Source of the DNA: Pseudomonas sp. AKS31
GTDB taxonomy: Bacteria > Pseudomonadota > Gammaproteobacteria > Pseudomonadales > Pseudomonadaceae
Direction: 5' to 3'
Assembly (NCBI RefSeq): GCF_023634765.1
Contig: NZ_JAMLFX010000016.1
Span: 39,275-103,274 of the forward strand
DNA length: 64,000 bases
Shown here one piece after another: positions 1-8,704 of the stretch. The stretch's first letter is position 1, and the number at the start of each line of letters is the position of its first letter. Under the pieces are notes generated by a model. That model was not told where the DNA came from, ran no database searches, and saw only the letters and a list, made by a program, of their open reading frames with translations. A program made the translations under genes and the position numbers.

Positions 1-6
1 GCTGAA

Positions 7-91
7 GATCAAAAGATCGCAGCCTGCGGCAGCTCCTACAGGGAAAATACAAATTCTGTGTAGGAGCTGCTGCAGGCTGCGATCTTTTGCT
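7..91. repeat. REP/BIME palindrome
   Basis: Two inverted copies of a Pseudomonas REP-like unit (core GATCGCAGCCTGCGGCAGCT) are separated by a short AT-rich spacer and reach the lnt stop codon. Similar pairs recur at about 4,063 and 9,553. A structured mRNA end or BIME is likely. Confidence 0.85.
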
Positions 92-1615
92 TTAGAGGGT
101 TTTTGACATCCGGCTAGCCATCAGTGCCCAGCCAAACAACAGCACGCACAGGATGATCAATGGCCACGAGCGCCATTGCAGGTACGGCGTCAGGTTGTGC
201 ATCGGCACCACTTCACCGTACAGAATGCCCTGTTCAAACTGCGGGATCTGTTCGGTGATCTGCCCGAACGGGTTGATCAGTCCGGTCACACCATTGTTGG
301 TCGCGCGGATCATCCAGCGTCCGGCCTCAAGCGCACGCATCTGCGCCATCTGCAGATGTTGCAGCGGGCCAATCGAGGTGCCGAACCAGGTGTCGTTGCT
401 GATCGTCAGCAGCAAATCGCTGCGCGCTGACAAGCTGGCGGCAAACTCTGGATACACCACTTCGTAGCAGATGAACGGTGCGATCTGATAACCCTTGGCC
501 TGCAACAACGCCTGATCGGCCGGGCCACGGGCGAAGTCGGACATTGGCAGGTCGAAGAAGGCGATCAGCCCGCGCAATACATCCTGCAACGGCACGTATT
601 CACCGAACGGCACCAGTTTCTGCTTCAGGTAGGTGCCATCGCCTTCGCCGACCACGGTGATGCCATTGAAGAAGCGTCTTTCGCCGTGCACCGTCTGGCG
701 GATCGGCACCCCCGTGATCAACGCCGATTTACGCTCGGCGGCGAAGGTGCCCATCATGTTCAGGTAGCCTTCGGCGGACTCCTTGAGCACTGGCACGGCG
801 GTTTCCGGCCAGATCAACAGGTCCACCGGTTTCGAACGGAAGCTCAGATCGCGGTACAGCGCCAGTTGCGCATTGAGTTCGGCCGGGTCCCATTTCATGC
901 TTTGCGCGACGTTGCCTTGAATCGCGGCAACGCTCAGTGGTGCGCCGGACGGGCTGGTCCAGGCGTGGCCCTTGAGCACAATGCCAGCCAGCCATGGCCC
1001 CACCAACAGCACCAGACCGGCAGCGACAAAACCTTTGCGGCCGGTTTGCAGCAGGCGTGGCGCGTTGTAGATCAGTGCTGCGGTCAATGCCAGCACGAAC
1101 GACACCAGCCACATGCCACCGACTGGCGCGAGCCCGGCCAACGGGCCGTCGAGCTGGCTGTAGCCCGAGTACAACCACGGAAAGCCAGTGAGGAACCAGC
1201 CGCGAAACGCTTCCTGACCGACCCACAACGCGGCAAACGCCAGCGCGTCGGCCAGCGGAGCCTCGTTGCGGCGCAACCAGCGCGCCCAGACCCACCCGGG
1301 CAGGGCGAAGAAAAACGCGATCGCTGCGGTAAACAACAACATCAGGAAACCGGCCAACAGCACCGAGGCACCACCGAAATGGTGGATGCTGTAATAGATC
1401 CAGCTGGTGCCGGCACCGAACAGGCCGAAACCGAAGCACCAGCCACGGCCCAGCGCCTGACGCGGGCTCAGCTCGCGCAAACCGGCATAGAACAAGCCGA
1501 CCGCCAGCAGAGCCAGCGGCCAGATGTTGAACGGCGCGAGAGCGAAGGTGGTGATTGCACCGGCCGCCACGGCCAGCAGATTACCGGGCCAGCCGGGGCG
1601 GGTTGTCCAGCGCAT
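92..1615 (-). CDS. lnt: Apolipoprotein N-acyltransferase
   Basis: This inner-membrane enzyme adds the third acyl chain to the N-terminal cysteine of apolipoproteins, the last step of lipoprotein maturation. The 507-aa protein has an N-terminal block of hydrophobic segments (about 1-215), a periplasmic nitrilase-type domain (about 225-475) and a last membrane helix. The expected Glu-Lys-Cys triad is visible as E271 (IWPETAVP), K331 (KQKLVPFGEY) and C383 (FICYEVVYP). Length fits the family. It is the last gene of the minus-strand run miaB-phoH-ybeY-corC-lnt, a conserved gammaproteobacterial order, and starts 14 bases after corC ends. Confidence 0.96.
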   Translation of the reverse strand: MRWTTRPGWPGNLLAVAAGAITTFALAPFNIWPLALLAVGLFYAGLRELSPRQALGRGWCFGFGLFGAGTSWIYYSIHHFGGASVLLAGFLMLLFTAAIAFFFALPGWVWARWLRRNEAPLADALAFAALWVGQEAFRGWFLTGFPWLYSGYSQLDGPLAGLAPVGGMWLVSFVLALTAALIYNAPRLLQTGRKGFVAAGLVLLVGPWLAGIVLKGHAWTSPSGAPLSVAAIQGNVAQSMKWDPAELNAQLALYRDLSFRSKPVDLLIWPETAVPVLKESAEGYLNMMGTFAAERKSALITGVPIRQTVHGERRFFNGITVVGEGDGTYLKQKLVPFGEYVPLQDVLRGLIAFFDLPMSDFARGPADQALLQAKGYQIAPFICYEVVYPEFAASLSARSDLLLTISNDTWFGTSIGPLQHLQMAQMRALEAGRWMIRATNNGVTGLINPFGQITEQIPQFEQGILYGEVVPMHNLTPYLQWRSWPLIILCVLLFGWALMASRMSKTL

Positions 1616-1629
1616 TTCAGTCCTTAGAA

Positions 1630-2469
1630 TTAACGAGCAATTGGCGTCAGTCGCAGCAAATGAATCCGACGGCTGTCGGCGTTCAGAATGCGGAAACGAT
1701 AGGCGCCGATTTCAGTGATTTCGTTGCGTTTTGGCAAGTGCCCGAACGCGCTCATCACCAGGCCGCCGACCGTGTCGAACTCGTCGTCGGAGAATTCGCT
1801 GTCGAAGAACTCGTTGAAGTTCTCGATCGGCGTCAGGGCCTTGATCAGGAAGTCACCGCTGGGCAGCGGCTTGATGTAGCTGTCTTCTTCGACGTCGTGC
1901 TCGTCTTCGATATCGCCGACGATCTGTTCCAGCACGTCTTCGATGGTCACCAGACCGGCCACGCCGCCGTATTCGTCAATGACGATGGCCATGTGGTTGT
2001 GGTTGGCGCGGAACTCGCGCAGCAACACGTTCAGACGCTTGGACTCCGGCACGAAGGTAGCCGGGCGCAGCAGATCCTTGATGTTGAAGCTGTCGCCGTT
2101 CTCTTTGAGGATCAGCGGCAGCAGATCCTTGGCCAGCAGCACACCCATCACGTCGTCATGACTTTCGCCGATGACCGGATAGCGCGAGTGGGCCGAGTCG
2201 ACCACGGCCGGGAGGAATTCACGGGGAGTCTGGGTCGCCTTGATGCTGATCATCTGCGAACGCGGCACCATGATGTCGCGAACTTGCAGGTCAGCCACCT
2301 GAATGGCGCCTTCGACGATGGCCAGCGCTTCACTGTCCAGCAGTTTGTTCTGATGTGCATCACGCAGCAGCTCAAGCAGCTCCTGGCGGTTCTTCGGCTC
2401 GTGGGCAAAAGCCTGGGTCAGTTTACCCAGCCATGACTTTTGCCCGTTGCTCGATCGATCTTCGCTCAT
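1630..2469 (-). CDS. corC: CorC/YbeX family CBS-domain protein
   Basis: 279 aa with a tandem CBS pair (about 70-190) followed by a CorC_HlyC transporter-associated domain (about 205-275). There is no membrane segment, so this is the short soluble CorC/YbeX type, not the membrane-anchored HlyC type. The family was first linked to Mg/Co efflux, and YbeX has since been tied to ribosome metabolism, which fits its position between ybeY and lnt. The start is 5 bases downstream of the ybeY stop, which implies cotranscription and probably coupling. Confidence 0.92.
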   Translation of the reverse strand: MSEDRSSNGQKSWLGKLTQAFAHEPKNRQELLELLRDAHQNKLLDSEALAIVEGAIQVADLQVRDIMVPRSQMISIKATQTPREFLPAVVDSAHSRYPVIGESHDDVMGVLLAKDLLPLILKENGDSFNIKDLLRPATFVPESKRLNVLLREFRANHNHMAIVIDEYGGVAGLVTIEDVLEQIVGDIEDEHDVEEDSYIKPLPSGDFLIKALTPIENFNEFFDSEFSDDEFDTVGGLVMSAFGHLPKRNEITEIGAYRFRILNADSRRIHLLRLTPIAR

Positions 2470-2474
2470 AGCGA

Positions 2475-2969
2475 TTACTCTGAATCCTTTGTTGTAACGA
2501 TAGGGGATGTTTCGGGTTCGTCGTCCGCGTACGGATCGGGATAACCCAATTCGCCAAGCAACTCGCGTTCCAGTGCTTCCATTTCTTCGGCTTCTTCGTC
2601 ATCTATATGGTCGTAACCAAGCAGATGCAAGCAGCCGTGAATGACCAGATGTGCCCAGTGGGCCTTTAGTTCCTTGCCTTGTTCGGCGGCTTCGCGCTCA
2701 ACCACGGCCACGCAGATCACCAGATCGCCGAGCAGCGGGATATCGAGAAACTCGTCGGGCACGTCAGCCGGGAACGACAGGACATTGGTCGCGTAATCCT
2801 TCTGGCGCCAGGTGTGATTGAGCTCACGGCCTTCTTCCTCGTCGACCAGACGAATGGTCATTTCCGAGTCAGCGGTGCGCTGGCGCAGAGCCAGTTCGCA
2901 CCACAGGCGGAAGTCGGCTTCACTCGGCGCAGACGCTTCGGTCGCGATTTGCAGATCCAGCTCAAGCAT
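2475..2969 (-). CDS. ybeY: Endoribonuclease YbeY, 16S rRNA maturation
   Basis: This metal-dependent RNase acts in 16S rRNA 3'-end maturation and ribosome quality control. From the chosen start the protein is 164 aa and carries the signature HGxxHLxGYDH (H111, H115, H121), which binds zinc. A longer reading frame begins 30 bases upstream, but the family normally begins MLELDLQI, and this ATG overlaps the phoH stop by 8 bases (ATGCTTGA), the usual coupled arrangement. The acidic C-terminal tail is typical for Pseudomonas. Confidence 0.94.
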   Translation of the reverse strand: MLELDLQIATEASAPSEADFRLWCELALRQRTADSEMTIRLVDEEEGRELNHTWRQKDYATNVLSFPADVPDEFLDIPLLGDLVICVAVVEREAAEQGKELKAHWAHLVIHGCLHLLGYDHIDDEEAEEMEALERELLGELGYPDPYADDEPETSPIVTTKDSE

Positions 2970-3960
2970 CGCGCGAGGTTTCCTTGGGTGCTTCGTCACG
3001 GTTTTCGAAGCGCTCGTAGGCTTCGACGATCCGCTGTACCAGAGGATGGCGCACGACGTCTTTAGGCTGGAAGTGCGTGAAGCTGATGCCCGGCACGTCT
3101 TTGAGGACTTCGATCACATGGTGCAGGCCCGACTTGGTGCCACGCGGCAGGTCGACCTGGGTGATGTCGCCGGTAATGACTGCAGTGGAACCGAAGCCGA
3201 TCCGGGTCAGGAACATTTTCATCTGTTCGACGGTGGTGTTCTGGCTTTCGTCGAGAATGATGAAGCTGTTGTTCAGCGTACGACCGCGCATGTAGGCCAG
3301 CGGCGCAACTTCGATCACTTGACGTTCGATCAGCTTGGCCACGTATTCGAAGCCGAGCATTTCGTAGAGTGCGTCATAGAGCGGGCGCAGGTACGGGTCG
3401 ATCTTCTGCGACAGATCGCCGGGCAGGAAACCGAGCTTTTCACCCGCCTCAACCGCCGGGCGCACCAGCAGGATGCGGCGGATCTGCTCGCGCTCCAGTG
3501 CATCGACCGCGCAGGCCACGGCCAGATAGGTCTTGCCGGTACCGGCCGGGCCTATGCCGAAATTGATGTCGTTACCGAGTATTTCCTTCACGTAGCGCAA
3601 CTGATTCAAGCCGCGAGGGCGAATCATGCCTTTTTTGGTGCGCAGGGCGACGGAGGCTTCCGCGGGAGCGTGGTTGTCCAGCTCGACGACGGCTGATTCC
3701 TGCAGAAACAGGTGAACCATATCTGGCGACAACTCCGTACCCTTGGTTTCGCGGTACAGGCGGCGAATCAGATTTTCCGCAGACGTGGTGTGCTTGGAGT
3801 CGCCGATCAGCTCGAACTGGTTTCCGCGGTTGCGGATCTCGATGCTCAGGCGCTGTTCGATCAAGCGCAAATGCTCGTCGAATTGCCCGCACAGATTGGC
3901 GAAGCGATGAGCCTCAAAGGGCTCGAGAATAAAACGATGTGGTTCTATGGGAGCGTTCAA
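2962..3960 (-). CDS. phoH: PhoH-like ATPase (YbeZ)
   Basis: P-loop ATPase with Walker A GPAGTGKT (about 137-144) and a DESQNTT Walker B/sensor region, functionally linked to YbeY in RNA metabolism. The family start (MNAPIEPHRF) coincides here with a TTG codon at 3,960, giving 332 aa. The frame is open for another 34 codons upstream, also from TTG, right up to a REP element, but that stretch looks non-conserved. The TTG start is therefore preferred, although no strong Shine-Dalgarno site is visible. The 3' end overlaps ybeY. Confidence 0.92.
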   Translation of the reverse strand: MNAPIEPHRFILEPFEAHRFANLCGQFDEHLRLIEQRLSIEIRNRGNQFELIGDSKHTTSAENLIRRLYRETKGTELSPDMVHLFLQESAVVELDNHAPAEASVALRTKKGMIRPRGLNQLRYVKEILGNDINFGIGPAGTGKTYLAVACAVDALEREQIRRILLVRPAVEAGEKLGFLPGDLSQKIDPYLRPLYDALYEMLGFEYVAKLIERQVIEVAPLAYMRGRTLNNSFIILDESQNTTVEQMKMFLTRIGFGSTAVITGDITQVDLPRGTKSGLHHVIEVLKDVPGISFTHFQPKDVVRHPLVQRIVEAYERFENRDEAPKETSRDA

Positions 3961-4062
3961 GGTCGTATTTAGCCGCCCTGGGGCAATTGAGATGAAATCA
4001 AGGATAACGCCAGAGGCTTGGGTGCGAAAGCTCTTAAATATTCTTGGCGTCGAGACCGTCAA

Positions 4063-4136
4063 TATCGCAGCCTTCGGCAGCTCCTACAGGGGAATGTAAT
4101 CCATGCAGGAGCTGCCGAAGGCTGCGATCTTTTGCA
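4063..4136. repeat. REP/BIME palindrome
   Basis: Inverted pair with the core ATCGCAGCCTTCGGCAGCTC between phoH and miaB, a variant of the unit at 7-91. It lies inside the miaB-phoH transcript and may act as an mRNA stabiliser or attenuator. Confidence 0.8.
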
Positions 4137-4137
4137 T

Positions 4138-5466
4138 TTATTGGATCAGCGAGCCGCGCAGCGAGTGCGGTTGCGCCGCGTCGATGTGCACGTCGGCGAA
4201 CTGGCCAATCAGGGTCGGATTATCGCAGCGGAAATTGACGATACGATTATTCTCGGTGCGCCCTTGCAGTTCGCCCGGGTCTTTCTTCGAGTAATCGGTG
4301 ACCAGAATGCGCTGGATCGAACCGACCATTTGTCGGCTGATCTCGAAACCTTGCTGGTTCAGGCGATGTTGCAAGGCATTCAGGCGTTCTTTCTTCAGCT
4401 CTTCCGGGGTGTCGTCGGCCAGATCGGCCGCCGGCGTGCCCGGGCGCTGGCTGTAAACGAAGGAATAGGAGAAGTCGAAACCGACATCGGCAATCAGCTT
4501 CATGGTCTGTTCGAAGTCTTTCTCGGTCTCGCCGGGGAAGCCGACGATGAAGTCAGAGCTGATGCAGATGCCCGGTACAGCGGCGCGCAGTTTGCGCAGC
4601 TTGGACTTGTATTCCAGCGCGGTGTGGTTGCGCTTCATCGCCGCCAGAATCCGGTCCGAACCCGATTGCACCGGCAAGTGCAGGTGTTTCACCAGCTCCG
4701 GCACTTCGGCATGGGCCTGGATCAGGCTGTCGGAGAACTCCAGCGGGTGCGAAGTGGTGTAGCGGATGCGGTCGATACCATCGACGGCAGCGACAACGCG
4801 GATCAGCTCCGCCAGATCGGCCAAGCGACCATCGTGGGTGGTGCCGCGATAGCCGTTGACGTTCTGCCCCAGCAGGGTCACTTCACGCACGCCGTTTTCG
4901 GCGAGGTGGATGATCTCGGCGATCACGTCGTCGAACGGCCGGCTGACTTCTTCGCCACGGGTGTAAGGCACCACGCAGAACGTGCAGTACTTGCTGCAAC
5001 CTTCCATTACCGATACATAAGCACTCGGGCCGTCGATGCGTGGCTCGGGCAAATGGTCGAATTTTTCGATTTCCGGGAACGACACGTCGACTTGCGGCAG
5101 CTTGCTGCTGCGCGCGGCGTCGATCATTTCCGGCAGACGGTGCAGGGTCTGCGGACCGAAGACCACGTCGACGTACGGTGCGCGATCACGGATCGCCGCG
5201 CCTTCCTGGCTGGCCACGCAACCGCCGACGGCGATCACCATGTCCGGGTTGGCCAGTTTCAGTTCGCGCCAGCGACCCAGTTGCGAGTACACCCGGTCCT
5301 GAGCGCGCTCGCGGATCGAGCAGGTGTTGAGCAGAATCACGTCGGCGTCTTCCGCGCGCGCGGTGACTTCCAGGGCCTGATGTTCACCCAGCAGATCGAC
5401 CATGCGCGAGCTGTCGTACTCGTTCATCTGGCAACCGTGGGTTTCGATGTAAAGCTTCTTGGCCAT
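4138..5466 (-). CDS. miaB: tRNA 2-methylthio-N6-isopentenyladenosine synthase
   Basis: Radical-SAM methylthiotransferase that adds the 2-methylthio group to i6A37 of tRNAs. The 442-aa protein shows the N-terminal UPF0004 cysteines C12, C49 and C83 (auxiliary 4Fe-4S cluster), the radical-SAM CxxxCxxC motif C157/C161/C164 and a C-terminal TRAM domain (about 375-440). Length and motif spacing are those of MiaB, not RimO or MtaB. It is the first gene of the minus-strand run. Confidence 0.97.
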   Translation of the reverse strand: MAKKLYIETHGCQMNEYDSSRMVDLLGEHQALEVTARAEDADVILLNTCSIRERAQDRVYSQLGRWRELKLANPDMVIAVGGCVASQEGAAIRDRAPYVDVVFGPQTLHRLPEMIDAARSSKLPQVDVSFPEIEKFDHLPEPRIDGPSAYVSVMEGCSKYCTFCVVPYTRGEEVSRPFDDVIAEIIHLAENGVREVTLLGQNVNGYRGTTHDGRLADLAELIRVVAAVDGIDRIRYTTSHPLEFSDSLIQAHAEVPELVKHLHLPVQSGSDRILAAMKRNHTALEYKSKLRKLRAAVPGICISSDFIVGFPGETEKDFEQTMKLIADVGFDFSYSFVYSQRPGTPAADLADDTPEELKKERLNALQHRLNQQGFEISRQMVGSIQRILVTDYSKKDPGELQGRTENNRIVNFRCDNPTLIGQFADVHIDAAQPHSLRGSLIQ

Positions 5467-5599
5467 GGATTAGGGTCATCACGTGATTCAAAGAACCGCG
5501 CATTATAGGGAACAAGCCCTCAGGTTCCTACCGCTGCGCGTCCGGTGGCTATGCTATAGTTTGCGCCCTCATTTTTATCCCCGATGTTATCCCCCCGCC

Positions 5600-5929
5600 A
5601 TGACCAAACGCGAAGCTCCAATCTATAAGGTGATTTTCCTCAACCAGGGCCAGGTGTTCGAAATGTACGCCAAGCAGATCTATCAAAGTGATCTGTGGGG
5701 TTTTCTGGAAGTGGAAGAGTTCGTCTTTGGCGAGCGCACGCAAGTGGTCGTCGACCCGAGCGAAGAAAAGCTCAAGGCGCAGTTCGAAGGCGTGGTGCGC
5801 AGCTTTGTGCCGATGCATTCGATCGTGCGCATCGACGAGGTGGAACGTCTGGGCACGCCGAAAATCAGCGAAGCCCGCGGCGCGGTCGGCAATGTGATGC
5901 CGTTTCCGATGCCGATGCCTGAGAAGTAA
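5600..5929 (+). CDS. DUF1820 family protein
   Basis: A 109-aa soluble protein starting MTKREAPIYKVIFLNQGQVF, a conserved gammaproteobacterial family of unknown function usually placed next to miaB. It is divergent from miaB. The ATG at 5,600 is chosen over an upstream extension because the family begins there and the extension covers the promoter region. It ends in an unusual Met/Pro-rich tail (MPFPMPMPEK). Confidence 0.85.
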   Translation: MTKREAPIYKVIFLNQGQVFEMYAKQIYQSDLWGFLEVEEFVFGERTQVVVDPSEEKLKAQFEGVVRSFVPMHSIVRIDEVERLGTPKISEARGAVGNVMPFPMPMPEK

Positions 5930-5946
5930 CAGCAGATTCTGGATGC

Positions 5947-5978
5947 TGATCATTCCCACGCAGAGCGTGGGAACGATC
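5947..5978. terminator. Palindrome between convergent genes
   Basis: The inverted repeat TTCCCACGC/GCGTGGGAA with a 3-base loop lies between the DUF1820 gene and the convergent SEL1-type gene. This is a common Pseudomonas intergenic repeat and could work as a bidirectional transcript end. There is no T tract. Confidence 0.6.
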
Positions 5979-5983
5979 GCTGA

Positions 5984-6538
5984 TCAGGGAAGAGGCGAGA
6001 ACGGCGTACGCCCATCGGCGCTCTGCAGTTCCATCAGGTATTTACGGAAAATTTGCCCGAGCACCTGGGTCGCGGTTTCGAGATCTTCGCGGGACATTTT
6101 TTCGGCGACTTCGTCGGCCGTGTCCAGTGCATCTTCGGCACCGTTGACCGCAGCCATCTTCAGCACGATATACGCCTGGATATTGTTGGCCTGCACGCCT
6201 TCACCGTGGAAGAACATGGTGCCGAGTTTGAATTGCGCCTGAGCGTGGCCTTGCAGCGAGGCTTTTTCGAAATAGCTCAGGGCTTGATTGAGGTCGCGCG
6301 GCGCGTTCTTGCCGTCGTAGTAGAACTCACCCAACTCGTATTGCGCTTGTGCATCCCCTTCGTCCGCCGCTTTCTGGCAGGCGGCCAGTGCCTGCGTGAC
6401 GTCTTGCGGCTGAGTATTGAGGGTGCAACGACCCATCGCCGGGATCAACAACGAGTTGCCGCCTGCTTGTGCATGCGCGAGCAGGGGCTGAAGGAGCAAC
6501 AGGCAGCCCAAGGCAAGGGTGCGGCCGGTGCGGTTCAT
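5984..6538 (-). CDS. Secreted SEL1/TPR-repeat protein
   Basis: 184 aa from the chosen ATG, with a signal peptide (MNRTGRTLALGCLLLLQPLLAHAQA) here given only by its start MNRTGRTLALG and its cleavage region AHA-QA. Two to three SEL1-like repeats follow (for example YELGEFYYDGKNAPRD and FKLGTMFFHGEGV). SEL1 repeats mediate protein contacts, and the location is probably periplasmic. The frame is open for 20 more codons upstream, but the internal ATG has an AGAGGTAAG ribosome site and directly begins the signal peptide. The precise partner is unknown. Confidence 0.8.
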   Translation of the reverse strand: MNRTGRTLALGCLLLLQPLLAHAQAGGNSLLIPAMGRCTLNTQPQDVTQALAACQKAADEGDAQAQYELGEFYYDGKNAPRDLNQALSYFEKASLQGHAQAQFKLGTMFFHGEGVQANNIQAYIVLKMAAVNGAEDALDTADEVAEKMSREDLETATQVLGQIFRKYLMELQSADGRTPFSPLP

Positions 6539-6725
6539 GGGAATCGACTTACCTCTGAAGGGCACGCGGACCCATCGAGGGATCCAATAAGCGCGCATTA
6601 TGAAATAAGCAGGGCCAACCTTACAAAGTCTTTACTCGTTTTTCTGCTGCGCGGGGAATATATCGCCCGCTTTAGGGGAGATTTTTAGCAGGAGGGTGGG
6701 AAAAACGGCGTGGGTGTAGGTGAAA

Positions 6726-6753
6726 GCTGACGCTGGCGATAGCCAACGTCAGC
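6726..6753 (-). terminator. Rho-independent terminator of hemL
   Basis: Read on the minus strand, GCTGACGTTGGC pairs with GCCAGCGTCAGC across a TATC loop (one G-U wobble) and is followed by TTTC, 11 bases after the hemL stop codon. Confidence 0.75.
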
Positions 6754-6763
6754 GGTGCGACGA

Positions 6764-8047
6764 TTATTTCAATGCGGCGAAGGCGCGCTCGGCAGCGTCC
6801 AGGGTCAGTTGCAACTCGGCTTCACCGTGGGCAATCGAAGTGAAACCGGCTTCGAAGGCGCTTGGTGCCAGGTACACGCCACCTTCCAGCATCAAGTGGA
6901 AGAAACGACCGAACAGCGCGGCGTCGCTGGCCATCACGTCTTCAAAGGTGACGATGTCATCGGCGCCGCTGAAGTACAGACCGAACATGCCGCCTGCCTG
7001 AGTGGTCACGAACGGAATGCCAGCTGCATCAGCGCGCTGTTGCAGACCGTCGAGCAGACGCGTGGTGTAGTCGGTCAGCTCGGCGTGGAAACCCGGACGG
7101 CTGATCAGACGCAGGGTGGTCAAACCGGCGGCCATGGCCAATGGGTTACCCGACAGCGTGCCGGCCTGATACACCGGGCCCAGCGGCGCGATGCGCTGCA
7201 TGATTTCACGCTTGCCGCCGAAGCAGCCGACCGGCATGCCGCCGCCGATGATCTTGCCGAACGTGGTCAGGTCAGGATTGACCCCGTAGTACGCCTGAGC
7301 ACCGCCGAGGGCGACGCGGAAACCGGTCATCACTTCGTCGAAAATCAGCACCACACCATGCTTGTCGCACAGCGAACGCAAACCTTCGAGGAAGCCCGGC
7401 GCCGGAGGTACGCAGTTCATGTTGCCGGCCACCGGCTCAACGATGATGCAGGCCACTTCCTGGCCGACTTCAGCGAGCATCTTTTCCACAGCGTCGATGT
7501 CGTTGAACGGCAGGGTCAGGGTGTGTTTGGCGAACGCTGCCGGCACACCGGCCGAGCTTGGCACGCCTTGGGTCAATGCGCCGGAGCCGGCCTTGACCAG
7601 CAGGCTGTCGGAGTGACCGTGGTAGCAGCCTTCGAATTTGATGATGCTGTCGCGGCCGGTGTAACCACGGGCCAGACGGATCGCGCTCATGGTTGCTTCG
7701 GTGCCGGAGCTGACCATGCGCACCATGTCCATCGACGGCACCAGCGAGCAGACCAGATCGGCCATCTCGGTTTCCATCGCGGTCGGCGCGCCGTACGACA
7801 GGCCGTGTTGCAGCTGATTGCGCACGGCGTCGAGCACGTCCGGGTGGCTGTGGCCGAGGATCATCGGCCCCCACGAGCCGACGTAATCGACATAACGCTT
7901 GTCGTCTTCGTCAGTGACGTAAGCGCCTTCGGCGTGCTTGAAGAACAGCGGCGTGCCGCCCACGCTCTTGAACGCGCGAACCGGCGAGTTCACGCCTCCG
8001 GGAATGTGTTTCTGGGCATTGGCAAACAGCGTTTCGGAACGAGACAT
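6764..8047 (-). CDS. hemL: Glutamate-1-semialdehyde 2,1-aminomutase
   Basis: PLP enzyme that converts glutamate-1-semialdehyde to 5-aminolevulinate, the second step of C5-pathway tetrapyrrole synthesis. The 427-aa protein matches the family length. The PLP lysine is K265 in TTFGKIIGGGMPVG, the cofactor Asp lies in LIFDEVMTGFR, and MVSSGTEATMSAIRLAR is the typical class-III aminotransferase segment. It is the last gene of thiD-thiE-hemL, 15 bases after thiE. Confidence 0.97.
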   Translation of the reverse strand: MSRSETLFANAQKHIPGGVNSPVRAFKSVGGTPLFFKHAEGAYVTDEDDKRYVDYVGSWGPMILGHSHPDVLDAVRNQLQHGLSYGAPTAMETEMADLVCSLVPSMDMVRMVSSGTEATMSAIRLARGYTGRDSIIKFEGCYHGHSDSLLVKAGSGALTQGVPSSAGVPAAFAKHTLTLPFNDIDAVEKMLAEVGQEVACIIVEPVAGNMNCVPPAPGFLEGLRSLCDKHGVVLIFDEVMTGFRVALGGAQAYYGVNPDLTTFGKIIGGGMPVGCFGGKREIMQRIAPLGPVYQAGTLSGNPLAMAAGLTTLRLISRPGFHAELTDYTTRLLDGLQQRADAAGIPFVTTQAGGMFGLYFSGADDIVTFEDVMASDAALFGRFFHLMLEGGVYLAPSAFEAGFTSIAHGEAELQLTLDAAERAFAALK

Positions 8048-8062
8048 GATCGGGCTCTCAAA

Positions 8063-8686
8063 TCAGATTTTCAGTAATTCGTTGAACGCGCGGGCGCGGC
8101 GGGTCACTTCAGCGGTGTTTTCGGCGCCGAACAGGCCGTGAACCACAGCGAGCAGGTCGACCCCACGGGCCACCAGCGGCGCGGCGTTGTCGAGGGTGAT
8201 GCCGCCAATCGCGCAGATCGGCAGGTGCAGCGTACGTTTGGCCTCGTCGAGCAGGTCGAGGCTGCAGGTCGGCGCGCCAGGCTTGGTGTTGGAGTTGAAG
8301 AAGCGACCGAAGGCGACATAGCTCGCGCCCTCTTTGGCCGCTTGTTCGGCCAGCGCGATTTGCGCGTGGCAGGTCGAACCGATGATGGCTTTGGAACCGA
8401 GCAGCGCGCGGGTCGGCGATAGTGGGCCGTCGGTCTGGCCCAAGTGCACGCCGACGTTGAGGCGCGCGGCCAGTTCGGCATCATCGTTGATGATCAGCTG
8501 CGTCTTGTAGCGCTCGCACAAGTTGCGCAACGCTTCGGCCTCGCGCAGACGACGGGCCTCGTCACTGCTCTTGTCGCGGTATTGCAGCAGGGTGACGCCG
8601 CCTTCCAGCGCCGCCTCCACGTACGACAGAAACTTGCCCGCCAGCAGTGTGCTGTCGGTAATGGCATACAGGCCACGTAGTTTCAT
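8063..8686 (-). CDS. thiE: Thiamine-phosphate synthase
   Basis: Couples HMP pyrophosphate with the thiazole phosphate carboxylate to form thiamine monophosphate. The 207-aa TIM-barrel protein contains LQYRDK, GVHLGQTD and the phosphate loop AIGGITLDNA. It starts 18 bases after thiD on the same strand. This genetic unit shares direction with hemL, a standard Pseudomonas arrangement. Confidence 0.96.
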   Translation of the reverse strand: MKLRGLYAITDSTLLAGKFLSYVEAALEGGVTLLQYRDKSSDEARRLREAEALRNLCERYKTQLIINDDAELAARLNVGVHLGQTDGPLSPTRALLGSKAIIGSTCHAQIALAEQAAKEGASYVAFGRFFNSNTKPGAPTCSLDLLDEAKRTLHLPICAIGGITLDNAAPLVARGVDLLAVVHGLFGAENTAEVTRRARAFNELLKI

Positions 8687-8704
8687 CAGGCAGACCTCAC
8701 GACG

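Noticed and set aside
4018..5508. Long plus-strand frame opposite miaB
   Set aside because: Antisense shadow of a GC-rich gene; miaB on the other strand has complete catalytic motifs.
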